DNA of 64,000 nucleotides, from positions 20,160,291 to 20,224,290 of the forward strand of contig NC_049979.1 in assembly GCF_000003815.2 (NCBI RefSeq), read 5' to 3'. Both the position numbers and the translations under genes were made by a program. This DNA comes from Branchiostoma floridae (Eukaryota > Chordata > Leptocardii > Amphioxiformes > Branchiostomatidae). Positions 40,042 through 52,900 of the stretch are shown here, piece after piece. The stretch's first letter is position 1; each line of letters begins with the position of its first letter. The notes under the pieces were generated by a model. That model had not been told where the DNA came from, searched no databases, and saw only the letters and a list, made by a program, of their open reading frames with translations.

Positions 40042-40233
40042 AAATTCACACGTTGTGTGCGCATCAATCACAGTCATTCTACTATACTAGAAAGGCCGAC
40101 ATTGGCTTGAGAGCAAATACAGCATATTTCAGCCATCTCCCTCCCCATGCAACAATAGGCTATTTCAAAATCACCCATTTGAAAAATCACTTTTATTAAT
40201 GACGGTTTAACCCAAAAATGAGTCTTACAAAAT

Positions 40234-40880
40234 TCCCCCGTTCAAGAATGGACTCCAGTGCACCCTATGTGAATTTGCACAATAGACCAGTCCAGAAATA
40301 CTCCCACTGAAACCTTGGCCTTTTGAATAAGAAACCAAATCCAAAATTGAATTTAGCAAAAAAAGGTCCCAGTGCATAAAAAGGTATGATAGACCAGTCT
40401 AAAAACACTTCCACTAAAATTGAATTTTGAATCATCACCCGTTCAAAACTGAATTTGAAAAAATCCCCCTTCCGTGTGCAAAAAATGGACTCTTCCATGT
40501 AAAGTAGAGCAGTCCAAAAATACGTCCGCTAAAATAGGACTTTGACATAATCACTGAAGTCCAAAAAATGGATTTTAAAAAAAGCCCCCTCTTTGCAAGA
40601 ATGGACTCTTCCAGAACACCCATGTAAAATTGCAAATTAGACCAGTCCAAAAATAACCCTACTGAAAGACTTTGACAAACTAGAAGTCACCAAAGTCCAA
40701 AATATGAATTTTGAAAAATCCCCCCTCCGTGCGAGAATAGACTCTTCCAGCACACATTCTGTAAAATTTCAAAATAGACCTGTCCAAAAATGCATCCACT
40801 GAAAGACTTCACCAGTCCAATGATGAATTTAAAAAAAAAATGAACCCCTCAGTGTAAGAATGGACTCTTCCAGATAACAC
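40234..40880. repeat. Minisatellite, about 120-134-bp unit, about five degenerate copies
   Basis: Recurring blocks read AAGAATGGACTCTTCCAG...(C/T)AAAAT..AGACCAGTCCAAAAATA..CCACTGAAA. Copies begin near 40234, 40371, 40477, 40597, 40731 and 40855. The minus-strand ORFs here (Phe/Trp-rich) are repeat artefacts. Confidence 0.75.
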
Positions 40881-40989
40881 CGGGCTCGCTGATTGGCTGC
40901 CACCCCCCCTCTTTAGGATATAGATTCAGGCTAAGTGATTGGTTACCTATCTAATTAGATTAAATAGACATATATGCCAGTAGGTGCAA

Positions 40990-41790
40990 TCTGCAGCTGG
41001 GGATCAACGACCTTAATTTTTTAAAATAAGGTCATTGACCCCTCTGGCTATTGGAAAATGACAAAAAAATCCCCAAATATATCATTTTGACGTAGTCTAT
41101 GACAAAAATTATACATGTGTCATTTGAATAAATATCTAGTGCACCCTTTTACCAAAATTTAGGTCATTTGGTTTTAAAATCAGAGCACAAGAACCAAAAG
41201 TGTAATTTTTGGTCATAAAATGGCCAAATAATCGCAAAATTGAGCATTTTATTGTACTGTATGCCTCAAGTGTTATTGAATCCATGTGCGCATATATCTA
41301 GGGCACTCCTATACCAAATTTCAGGTCATCCGGTTCTAAAACCAAGGTACAGGAGCCAAAAGTGTCCTTTTTTGGTAAAAAAATGACCAAAAAATCGCAA
41401 AAATAAGTATTTCGTTATACTGTACACCAAAACTGATATTGAATCTATATGGGGGACTTATCAAGGCACATCTGTACCAAATTTCAGCTCATTCGGTTAT
41501 AATACCAGGGTACAGGGGGCCCAAATATACAGTTTTGGTCTTAAGATGACCAAAAAACCTTAATAAAATCATTTAAGAGACAGATATGGAAAAAATGAAA
41601 AAAACGTCCGAGGGTATTGGCCCACTCTACCCTTGTGCCAAATTTCAAGTCATTCGGTTGAGGAACAAGGGAGATACCGTGTTCTGAAGATTTGACAGGA
41701 GAAAGAAAGAAAGAAAGAAAGAAAGAAACATTACGAATACAATATATTTCACCATACCTATGGTATGGCTGAAATATAATAATCCTGCCC
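40990..41790. repeat. Repeat element with tandem core, GAAA microsatellite and terminal hairpin
   Basis: Four degenerate units of about 120-180 bp share CCAAATTTCAGGTCATTCGGTT and GGTACAGG-GCC-AAA blocks (near 41150, 41320, 41480, 41638). A (GAAA)n tract follows (about 41700-41728), then a palindrome TTTCACCATACCTATGGTATGGCTGAAA near 41748-41775. Non-coding. The layout (tandem core, microsatellite, 3' hairpin) resembles non-autonomous Helitron/Helentron-type elements; that classification is inference. Confidence 0.55.
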
Positions 41791-43157
41791 CCCGGGCCCC
41801 CTCCCCTCCCACACGGGACTGACGGTATCTGACACGTGTATAAAGAAAACTATACCCGCCTGGCCTTTATTCAAACTTCTCGAGCAGGAAGATAACACTG
41901 GCTGGTTTTCAAAGCAATTGTCTGTGACTTTTTACAGCCATAAATCTATGAACCCAATCATTCCGGCCCAAAGCTTTAAAAAAAATTATAATCGTCGGAG
42001 CATGCTACTGCATCTAGTCCCGTAATTGACTCGTGCAAGGGCTGGCGAGAATTTCTTTTACAGAGCAGTATCACAGAAGGTATGTCGTTACTCCCGTACA
42101 CTCACCTGTGTCCGTGAACTTGTTACAGTCCGGTAGAAGGTATAAAACTGTCCGGAGAGACGCACACATCACAAACATGCCGCCATGTTGTCATCAGGTG
42201 GTTCGCCGCAATGCAACGTGGGAGTCGCAGGATGTTCCATTGCCACGTTTGGGAGGTTCACAGAGGATGTTGCTTTTCTTGAGAGATTTTTAACCTCCTT
42301 GCTTTTACAGACTTTGATTTCTTGCACTTTCTTTTATGTACAATACTAACAGTAAAACACATTGGCTGGTTTATGTTGCGGTTTGGTAAGGGACTCTCTC
42401 TCCGAGTATTAAAATGTGTATGCTCTTCAATCAAAGAGTCGTTGATGAGTCACAATGCTGCCAGTCCCAGGTGTGCATTCGGGTTTCGTGGCCTATTGTA
42501 GTATTTTCTCATCAATTATGTAAATGAGGCAATGATTTGCATAATATACAGGTGTCACATTTACTTAACCTTCAAATGGTCAGGTATGAGATTTCGTTTT
42601 TTACTGTTTATAGAATAAAACTTTTTCTCACTGAATATGCAAATTGAGTCCTCCTTTGCATCATCAACATTTGTCAACTGCCCCTGTCTCTCAGCTATAT
42701 GGCTATATTACACGTATGTCACATAACTGTTATATCTATCAGGTGGCGCATTTTTCAAAATGAAAATTCCATCATGCAAGTTTCTGATTTGCAATCTTAT
42801 TTTGTCCTATCATCCAAACATTATGGCCATATAGTACATCTGTATGACCGAGATATGAATACCGTAAGATTCACTGCAGTACCTCGGAAAACCGCAACTT
42901 AATCATGTCTAGTGTCTGACACACCATAGGAAAGCAGCGAATGCAACCAATCCATACCTCCATCCATTTTTATCTGTCAACAATGTATGCAAACCAGACA
43001 GAAGGTGGCAAGCAATAGTTTTCACTTCCCGCCATTGACATGTAACGGTTATAGCTTTATAGATATGGCCACACTTTTGTTGATTTTTGTCTTTGAGCTT
43101 TGATCACATAGATATACGTGGTACTTCGTGTTTTGCAACGTACGAATAATTATTAAA

Positions 43158-43239
43158 TTCGATCTTGTGATCTCTAAAACAAGCACAGTGAGAGAAATAG
43201 GAGTATTAAGGTACTCTTAATACTTATCACAAGATCGAA
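43158..43239. repeat. Inverted repeat abutting the assembly gap
   Basis: TTCGATCTTGTGAT (43158-43171) is matched by its exact reverse complement at 43226-43239, immediately before the Ns. It could be a foldback element end or an assembly breakpoint. Confidence 0.7.
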
Positions 43240-43890
43240 NNNNNNNNNNNNNNNNNNNNNNNNNNNNNNNNNNNNNNNNNNNNNNNNNNNNNNNNNNNNN
43301 NNNNNNNNNNNNNNNNNNNNNNNNNNNNNNNNNNNNNNNNNNNNNNNNNNNNNNNNNNNNNNNNNNNNNNNNNNNNNNNNNNNNNNNNNNNNNNNNNNNN
43401 NNNNNNNNNNNNNNNNNNNNNNNNNNNNNNNNNNNNNNNNNNNNNNNNNNNNNNNNNNNNNNNNNNNNNNNNNNNNNNNNNNNNNNNNNNNNNNNNNNNN
43501 NNNNNNNNNNNNNNNNNNNNNNNNNNNNNNNNNNNNNNNNNNNNNNNNNNNNNNNNNNNNNNNNNNNNNNNNNNNNNNNNNNNNNNNNNNNNNNNNNNNN
43601 NNNNNNNNNNNNNNNNNNNNNNNNNNNNNNNNNNNNNNNNNNNNNNNNNNNNNNNNNNNNNNNNNNNNNNNNNNNNNNNNNNNNNNNNNNNNNNNNNNNN
43701 NNNNNNNNNNNNNNNNNNNNNNNNNNNNNNNNNNNNNNNNNNNNNNNNNNNNNNNNNNNNNNNNNNNNNNNNNNNNNNNNNNNNNNNNNNNNNNNNNNNN
43801 NNNNNNNNNNNNNNNNNNNNNNNNNNNNNNNNNNNNNNNNNNNNNNNNNNNNNNNNNNNNNNNNNNNNNNNNNNNNNNNNNNNNNNNNNN
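43240..43890. other. Assembly gap (N)
   Basis: 651 unknown bases directly upstream of the ACE-family start. The promoter of that gene is probably within or beyond it. Confidence 1.
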
Positions 43891-43938
43891 CAGACATAGT
43901 TACATCACTTCACCTGAGTCAGCTGAGGAAAAAAAAAT

Positions 43939-46900
43939 ATGGCGCGTTTTATCCTGCACCTGAGCATCGTGGTTGTCGTTCTGTTTTCCGTCCCAATCCA
44001 CTGTCAGAAGAAGAACGAATCCGAGGGAGTGATATTTTTGGACGAGTACGACACACTGGCGAAGGAACTGCAGAACCGTGCCGTCATCGCTGGATGGAAC
44101 TACCAGACGGACTTGACTGACGAAAACGCCAAGAAACAGGTATCAAATATATCCTCAACTTTGTCTCTATGTCTTCTGTTTTCTTTAGTCGGGCAAAACT
44201 GAGATTGAGAACAAAAAAACGCAACGCATGTACTAGCGCCCGTTTCCTTGTCTCATGGGTTGGGCGGGGGTCTACGGTAATATCCCAACAAATGAATATG
44301 CCGTTTTACGTCTCCAGTGGTGCACTCTTTCTTTGGTCTTTATTGGTATAGAGCTATCTAAAGGTTAGCTGCTGTAAAAAAGACGTACAAAATAATTCAA
44401 AATCGTCCGAGACTAAGCCAGATCCAAACACACCTATGAAAGCACAACTAAGTAAAGCATTGTGCGTGTGGCATTTTTTCAAATCATTGCAGCTAGTGAG
44501 ACCGGTCTTACAGAAACTCGGCAATTCTCAGTGCAATTATGTCTGTTATTTTGTTTACCCACATTTTTGCAGATATACCAGGTATTGTTTCCTGGATCGT
44601 CGACAAAAAACTTGTGTATTACTTTTGGCAAACAAGTCTGACAGCGCACCTGAAAACTTTGTAATCATTTACGTGACCTGGCAGTTATCTAAGTTGAGGG
44701 AACGGCTACTCCCTCATTATCAAAGTGCATATTTGCACCACAATCTCTACTGAACAAACAAATCCTTACACAACTGCGCAGTATGAACCCAACCAACATC
44801 TTGTTGCGTTAGTTTAAAGCAGCAGGTCAAATATGTATATATCTATACTAAAGAGAAAGAAACAGAATGTTGATGAATAATGAAGGATGAAAATTATATT
44901 GCAACACAATAGGAGCAAGAAGGAATGGGAGAAGAACAAATCACGAGTATCTATTTTCGTTCGGCCTTTTTTGATGAAGAAATTATTCAAGGAGTGAGTG
45001 TTCAGAAATGGGCTGACATAGAAATGGCAACGGAAGGTACCTAGAAACAAGACAGATATGTCCATATAATATCTGTAACCTACTTTATAACGAGTGTTCT
45101 GTGCGTTGGAGACCAGACGTGAGATGGACTTCGGTCTCTGGCCGGCTCGTGTCGTGCCCTTTACTTAACCCCTTTTTAGGTTTTTGCAAGGGTCATACTT
45201 TCCACGGTGGAGATCGATAAGGGACTGCGTCTCCAAAAAACAACCCCCTCAATCACGCCTTAGTGACGAGAGAGGCCGGTAACGCTGGTTCACCTTTATC
45301 CGTGGGGTAATCTTTATCCGTTGTTTTTCAAAACAGCGTATTTAGGGATATGAAGTCGACAGACGGTTGTTTCAAATTGTAATATATCCAAAATATAGCA
45401 GCTTGAATTCAGATTTCTTAGGCATGATATCCCTATTATAAATACCCTGCTTTGAAAACAACGACTATAGGTTACCACGCGGATAAAGGTGAACTAGGGT
45501 TACCTATTATAATAAAAGACCGGGAAAGAAATGTAACGTCTCATATTTCCGGAAAAAAGTTGAGCTGTACGTGCACTTTTCAACACAACACACAAAAGAT
45601 CAGCTCCAGTCTTTGTCAAGAAAGGAAGAATCCACTGCACCTGTGTTGGAACTTACAGTTCACCCTTTTCCAGACTTTTACCAACACAGATGAACTTTCA
45701 AGTCTTTCAAGTCATGAACTTTCATTCCGTTGTAGAAGGTGTTGCGTAGTATTTTAGGAATGTGGGGCGTTATCAACACGACCTGGTTTTATCTGGAATT
45801 TTATCTAACTAGTTAAATACAGTTGGTCGATGACCAGACTTTCAAATCAACGGTTACAAGAAGGAGTAAATGCCACGTTGTGCATTTTTTGTATAGTACA
45901 CCCCTACACACGCAAACCACTACCGCCACCACAATCTTTCCTACTCCACCGCCTCTATGAAGACACCAATAACCTGCTAACGTGACAAACTACACATTGA
46001 TTAAACACTTAATGTGGATGGGGTTATCATATGGTTATTCTTCCACTTACCAAGCTCATGACCGTTGGAAGATTGGCAGGTTGTGTGTGCTTTCACTGGG
46101 CGCCAGGAGTAGTATGTCAATAACCTGAACCTCATCATGAAAAATCGGCTATACTTGCCCCCACCCACATCCCAACTACCCCATCCGTCCCCAATTCGGA
46201 TGTCCATCGGGACAATTGTGTGGCTTCAGATCTAGAACCCAGTCGGGGCTTTGCACTTTACGGGCACAGTACACCCGATGCAAATGTGACCGTAGCACAT
46301 GACAAACTTTTGTGAATCTTTTCTGTAAAACTTAAATACTTTCACAGGTTGAGCTGAACTTGGAGGTAGCAAAGTTTGCCAAAGAGGCGGCCACGAATGC
46401 CTCCCGAGTATGACTGGGAGAACTTCAGCAACGTCACGGTGAAGCGGCTGTTCAGTATGATCACCACGCTGGGCACGGCCGCTTTGGAGGACGAGGAGAA
46501 GCTTGAACAGGTGTGATACCACAAACAAAAATGACTTTATAATCTATAACAAACGAAACAATCTGTTTCAGACATTGCCAAGTATTACAGACTTGCATTC
46601 AGAGTGCAGTAGTACAATACTGTGTACTGCATCTGTACCTGGTGTGCAAATGTATTACATACGCATCGATCTACCGTTGTATTTTGAAGAGATCTACAGT
46701 CATTGTATTCCCTTGACGACGCAGGTAGAAGATATAAATCAGATCTGTTATCCACAAACATACTGAAAGTGAATACTGTATTTTGAACACACACAAACAC
46801 ACCTTCCCTGCTCCAATTTCACAGTTAAACAACCTACTATCGGAGATGGAAGAGATCTACAGCACAGGGCAGGCCTGCGAGTATGACGACCCCAAAACGT

Positions 46901-49900
46901 GCCTGGATCTGAACCCAGGTAAAAGGTCAAAATTCATTCGGACGATATAAACAATGTATGTATACCGCATACTTGTATTCTAGATTTGGAAAGTATGCGG
47001 TACTATGCATTATTAATTTGGGCCCCGCGAACGACTACTTAGTAAGCAATGTACGGCTTCAAAATCTGTACTGTCGATTTTGGTGACGCCTCAGGAGCGA
47101 AACCCGTGGTGTCACAACACCACGGTATTGGAGAAGTTTCAAACCCATGCATTCCCTAGGGTATTTCTAATGTTCCTGGATGACTTGATTTTCGTAGTTG
47201 CCTCTTGAAACCTGTGACTAAAATCGCACTCCTACTCGACAGGCCTGGAAGACTGCATGGCCGACAGTACCGACTATAACAGACTGCTGTTCTGTTGGGA
47301 GGGCTGGCGTGACGCGGCCGGGCGCCGTCTCGGAGATCTCTACTCGCAGTTCGTGGAACTCAGTAATGAGGCCGTGAGAGCAGATGGTAAGGGGAAACAT
47401 TAGCAGTTGACAACAGACCAAAGCTTAACATTGAAATTTTGTTTTTGAATTTGATTAGAGAACAACCGTTTAAGGAGCTATTTCTGTTACACGGAGCTGC
47501 TCACTAAGAAATCATGTTTCCTCACTCTGTATTTACCTCCGTGAGAGCCGAGGTATTGGTTTCGATTTCATTGTTTGTATTGGGATGTGTGCAAGGTTTT
47601 ACCTCTGGTCGGGGTCCAAGGTGCAGAATTTGTGGCGGGAAAAAGTGTGACTGTAGATTGGTTTAGCCCTGATCCAAAATTGATGGCAGAAACTGGGTAC
47701 AATCAATGTCTCACAATTGCAAGAAGTCAGGGAAATGCAAAGACGAACTTGGTGCAAAGACGAACTTGGCGATCGAGAAATTCACAATAATCAATAAAGC
47801 TAGAAATTCACAAAAACTTGAATATTTATACAGCACGGAAGTATGAGATGTTCCCCTGTTCATTTAGGTTGGAATGACACAGGGGAGTACTGGCGATCCT
47901 GGTACGAGACTGCAGACTTGCAACAGCAGCTGGAAACCATCTACCAGGACCTACAGCCGCTGTACCAGAACCTGCACGCCTACGTCAGGAGGAAACTCAT
48001 CAACACGTACGGAGCGGAAATGGTGAACGCCGAGGGGCCAATCCCGGCCCATCTATTGGGTGAGACTAAATTTGAGACCATGTAAAACTGTCATAAGCTG
48101 AACTGCATTCGAATACACAACACAACACAACACAACACAACTCATTGAATTTTAGCCATCTTCTTCAGTCTTCGTCAAGTTGGAATAACTTAACAGGTCA
48201 CGTGATCTTACAAACACGTGACGTCACAAATTGTAAACGGTGTCAGGACGTTTATATACCACCCTGTCTCTGTGTGTCAGGCTATAACTTATTTTGTGCT
48301 CTATTGTGATCCATCGTAGGTAACATGTGGGCCCAGACGTGGGGAAACATCTACAACCTTCACTGGAAAAAATGGGTTCAAATGCAGTCAAATCCGGGCC
48401 GTTATCTTTCCGTATCCTTGAAGGATACGATCGTTTACGGACAGATGCGAGCGGAATCTGTTACGGATCCGAAATTTCGGATTTTCTCGAATCCGGACTA
48501 ATTAAACACGGAAAAATACGAAATCCGTATTTTTGGCAAATACGGTAGTGGATCCCATTGGTATTTTTTCGTATCCTTACCGCGGAGAACACGTCGAAAC
48601 GTCGGTATTTTTCCGTATACTAACCAAATCCCAAACGTATTTGCTACGTATACGTAGATACGAAATTCGGACTTTCTCGGATTCTAACCAAATCCGAAAG
48701 CTGTATCCGCCCGTATTTTGGATACGTTTATGCAGATACGAAATGCGGATTTTCCCGGATCCTAACCAAATCCGAAAGCTGTATCCGCCCGTATTTTGGA
48801 TACGTTTATGCAGATACGAAATGCGGATTTTCCCGGATCCTAACCAAATCCGAAAGCTGTATCCGCCCGTATTTTGGATACGTTTATGCAGATACGAAAT
48901 GCGGATTTTCCCGGATCCTAACCAAATCCGAAAGCTGTATCCGCCCGTATTTTGGATACGTTTATGCAGATACGAAATGCGGTATCCGCCCGTATTTTGT
49001 CTAAGTTTAGATAGTACATACCTACGGAACAATTCAGATTTCGGATTTTCTTGAATGGGATCCAAGAAAAGTATACGTAGCAAATAAGTGGGGATACAGG
49101 TTTCGCATTTGGTTGGATCGGAAATATCCATATAGTCTTATATCCAGGTATATAATTTTGCGGCCTTTTATTCAAAACTTGTAGTTAACGTCGATGGCAT
49201 TGGGATCAATCGCAGTGACTGTGCAATTTCAAAATGATTCACGATTCTGTGCTGTGTCCAACCAATTGGTCCAACTCAGACTCCATTGTCCAGCGACACT
49301 CCGGGGCCGGGACCAGGGGTAGTTATTAAAAAGAGCACACGGTTCCAACAGGCTACGGAAGGAGGAATAATCCGCTGAGATTTGCGCAGTCCGATCCATA
49401 TGACTTGTGTTGGATAGGTCGCAAAGTTTGTTCACCTTGCAATCTCGGCTCAAAGTGAATTTACCATTCCGTGACCTTGCACAAATCTCCAACATAATCC
49501 GCCTCATCAACTTTGTACAGAATCCAGGCATCCTAGCGCATATAGCTTGGCGTTCTTTGGGTCGGCGGGGTCCCAGCTGGAAAGCAAAGTCCCGACCAGA
49601 ACTTCAGAGGTAAAACAGGTCCAAACTTTCTCCATTTCTTCTCCTCTCGCAACAGAGGCCCGGAAAATGCTTGCTTCGTCTCGCATAACGGTACATTTGA
49701 AATCCCCAGACTTGCCTGTCATTGGGTACTCCTTGTCACATGACTCTCATCTGGCCCGAACGGAGACCTGCCCCCCGTTGGTGCTGATTGCTTGTTTACC
49801 AATTAACACCGAATAAATTTACATTTAAAAAGCACAGTGGCTGTGACACGCATTTGACCCGGACAAAACACATGAAACAAGCAACAAGTTACTATTATTT

Positions 49901-52900
49901 TACCAGATCGACGCTGAATGGCCGGGAGAAGTGTATTAAACCGTTCGATAGGCGCAGGCAGAATTTCTGTTAGGACGCCTTTCTAAAGATTCTACTTGTC
50001 ACTTGTAGCTTTAATACAATTAAACACTCGAATCCTGTGTATTTTGTTATATTTCATTTAGCCATTTATAGCCTTTCTACAGCGTACGGATGGGTACGGA
50101 TCCCGGCAGATACCAAGGTATCCGTCAAATCTCTCAAATGTGGATGCGGAAGATTCCGAACAAATACGAACGAATCCCAGATTCTAAAGGATACGCCAAA
50201 GTACCGAACAGATGCGACACTGTATCTGCTGGAATTATAACACACAAGGAATACGCTGTCGTATATACATGGATCCCTGGCTGTCAACGAACATGGAAAT
50301 GCTCTTTTTGGGTCAGGAGAGCAAATTAATAGTTTTCAACAAACAAGGTGTATGTCTGATGTCGAGGAACCGTTCCGCATGCAATAAAGTTGGTTTCGAG
50401 GAAATCGGACATTGTTTCGCGAAACCTGAATTTTTTGTGAAAAATGCTCTTTTTGGCTCAGCAGAGGAAATTACCATTTGTCGACAAAAAATGTGTATGT
50501 CTGATGTCGAGGAACCATTCCGCATGCAATAAAGTTGGTTTCGAGGAAATCGGACATTGTTTCGCGAAACCTGAATTTTTTGTGAAAAATGCTCTTTTTG
50601 GCTCAGCAGAGGAAATTACCATTTGTCGACAAAAAATGTGTATGTCTGATGTCGAGGAACCATTCCGCATGCAATAAAGTTGGTTTCGAGGAAATCGGAC
50701 ATTGTTTCGCGAAACCTGAATTTTTGGTGAAAAATGCTCTTTTTGGCTCAGCAGAGCAAATTACCATTTGTCGACAAAAAATGTGTATGTCTGATTTCGA
50801 GGAACCATTCCGCATGCAATAAAGTTGGTTTCGAGGAAATCGGACATTGTTTCGCGAAACCTGAATTTTTGGTGAAAAAATGCTCTTTTTGGCTCAGCAG
50901 AGCAAATTACCATTTGTCGACAAAAAATGTGTATGTCTGATTTCGAGGAACCATTCCGCATGCAATAAAGTTGGTTTCGAGGAAATCGGACATTGTTTCG
51001 CGAAACCTGAATTTTTGGTGAAAAATGCTCTTTTTGGCTCAGCAGAGGAAATTACCATTTGTCGACAAAAAATGTGTATGTCTGATTTCGAGGAACCATT
51101 CCGCATGCAATAAAGTTGGTTTCGAGGAAATCGGACATTGTTTCGCGAAACCTGAATTTTTGGTGAAAAATGCTCTTTTTGGCTCAGCAGAGCAAATTAC
51201 CATTTTTCGACAAAAAATGTGTATTTCTGGTGTCGAGGAACCGTTCCGCATGCAATAAAGTTGGTTTCGAGGAAATCGGACATTGTTTCGCGAAACCTGA
51301 ATTTTTTGTGAAAAATGCTTTTTTTGGCTCAGTAGAGCAAATTACCATTTTTCGACAAAAAATGTGTATGTCTGATGTCGAGGAACCATTCCGCATGCAA
51401 TAAAGTTGGTTTCGAGGAAATCGGACATTGTTTCGCGAACCCTGTATTTTTTTGTGAAAAATGCTCTTTTTGGCTCAGGAGAGCAAATTACCATTTTTCG
51501 GCAAAAAATATGTATGTCTGATGTCGAGGAACCATTCCGCATGCAATAAAGTTGGTACGGAGAAAATCATACATCGTTTCGCGAAACCTGTACTTTTTGT
51601 GAAAAATGCTCTTTTTGGCTCAGCAGAGCAAATTACCATTTTTCGACAAAAAATGTGTATGTCTGGTGTCGAGGAACCGTTCCGCATGCAATAAAGTTGG
51701 TTTCGAGGAAATCGGACATTGTTTCGCGAAACCTGAATTTTTTGAGAAAAATGCTCTTTTTGGCTCAGTAGAGCAAATTACCATTTTTCGACAAAAAATG
51801 TGTATGTCTGCATGTTGAGGAATCGTTCCGCATGCAATTAAGTTGGTTTCGAGGAAATCGGACATTGTTTCGCGAACCCTGTATTTTTTGTGAAAAATGC
51901 TCTTTTTGGCTCAGCAGAGCAAATTACCATTTTTCGACAAACAAGGTTTATGCCTGATGTAGAGGAACCGTTCCGCATCCAATAAAGTTGGTTCCGAGGA
52001 AATCGGACATTGTTTCGCGAAACCTGAATTTTTTGTGAAAAATGCTCTTTTTGGCTCGGGGGAGCAAATTACCATTTTTCGACAAACAAGGTGTATGTCT
52101 GATGTCGAGGAATTTTTCCGCATGCAATAAAGTTGGTTCCGAGGAAATCGGACATTGTTTCGCGAAACCTGTATTTTTTGTGAAAAATGCTCTTTTTGGC
52201 TCAAGAGAGCAAATAACTATTTTTCGACAAACAATGTGTATGTCTGATCGGAAATCGGACTTCTTTTCGCGAAACCTGTACTTTTTGTGAAAAATGAGAG
52301 GTGGGGGTAACAAATCCATAGAAAATACGAAATGGTATTTCCTAGGATCCGTCTGCCGTGAGGTGGGGCAACGAATCCATAGAAAATACGGAAAGGGTAT
52401 TTCCTATGATCCGTCTGCTGTGAGGTGGGCAACGAATCCATAGAAAATACGGAAAAGGATTTGCTAGGATCCATCTGCCGTGAGGTGGGGCAACGTATTC
52501 GTAGAAAATACGGGAAAAGGATTTGCTAGGATCCATAGATTGACCCTGGACATTTCTGTCGCGAAGTGGGCCATCTGAACCATAGAAAATACAGAAAAGA
52601 GATTCGTTAGGATCTGCAGATTATCCTTGATGCCTTTTTGCCGTGAAATGGGCCAGCGGATCCATAGAAATACGGAATAGGGATCTTCTAGTATTTGTGT
52701 ATTTTCAGAACGTACTTTTATCGAAGAGTGGGCCCGCCGATGGGTAAAATGTTTTTATGACGCAAAAGGAAACTCAAGACCAGATTGAACATTGCAGATT
52801 TCCAAATTGAAGGATTCGAGCAAATGACATTTTCGTATTTGTTAACAGTAAGGGATCCAACTGTAGACGACATAGTATCTCTTCGTATTTTTCATCCTAG

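Larger units (their letters stand above)
32690..43239. other. Gene-poor AT-rich region with repeats
   Basis: No firm gene. The stretch carries MITEs (38331-38531, 39901-40041), a minisatellite (40234-40880), a tandem-core repeat element (40990-41790) and one possible orphan exon (37825-38010). The patch at 34950-35700 is less AT-rich without coding content and could be regulatory, but I see no decisive motif. Confidence 0.5.

Noticed and set aside
48533-49131. ORFs of 173 and 184 codons with repeated [20 protein letters not shown]-type units
   Set aside because: Produced by an exact 78-bp (3n) tandem repeat in a transposon subterminal region; no sign of coding selection can be seen.
50295-52290. 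About 25 ORFs of 66-97 codons on both strands
   Set aside because: They repeat with the 145-bp satellite unit and exist only because the unit is open in several frames.
50295-52300. CRISPR-like array
   Set aside because: Units are contiguous 145-bp satellites without spacers, in an animal genome.
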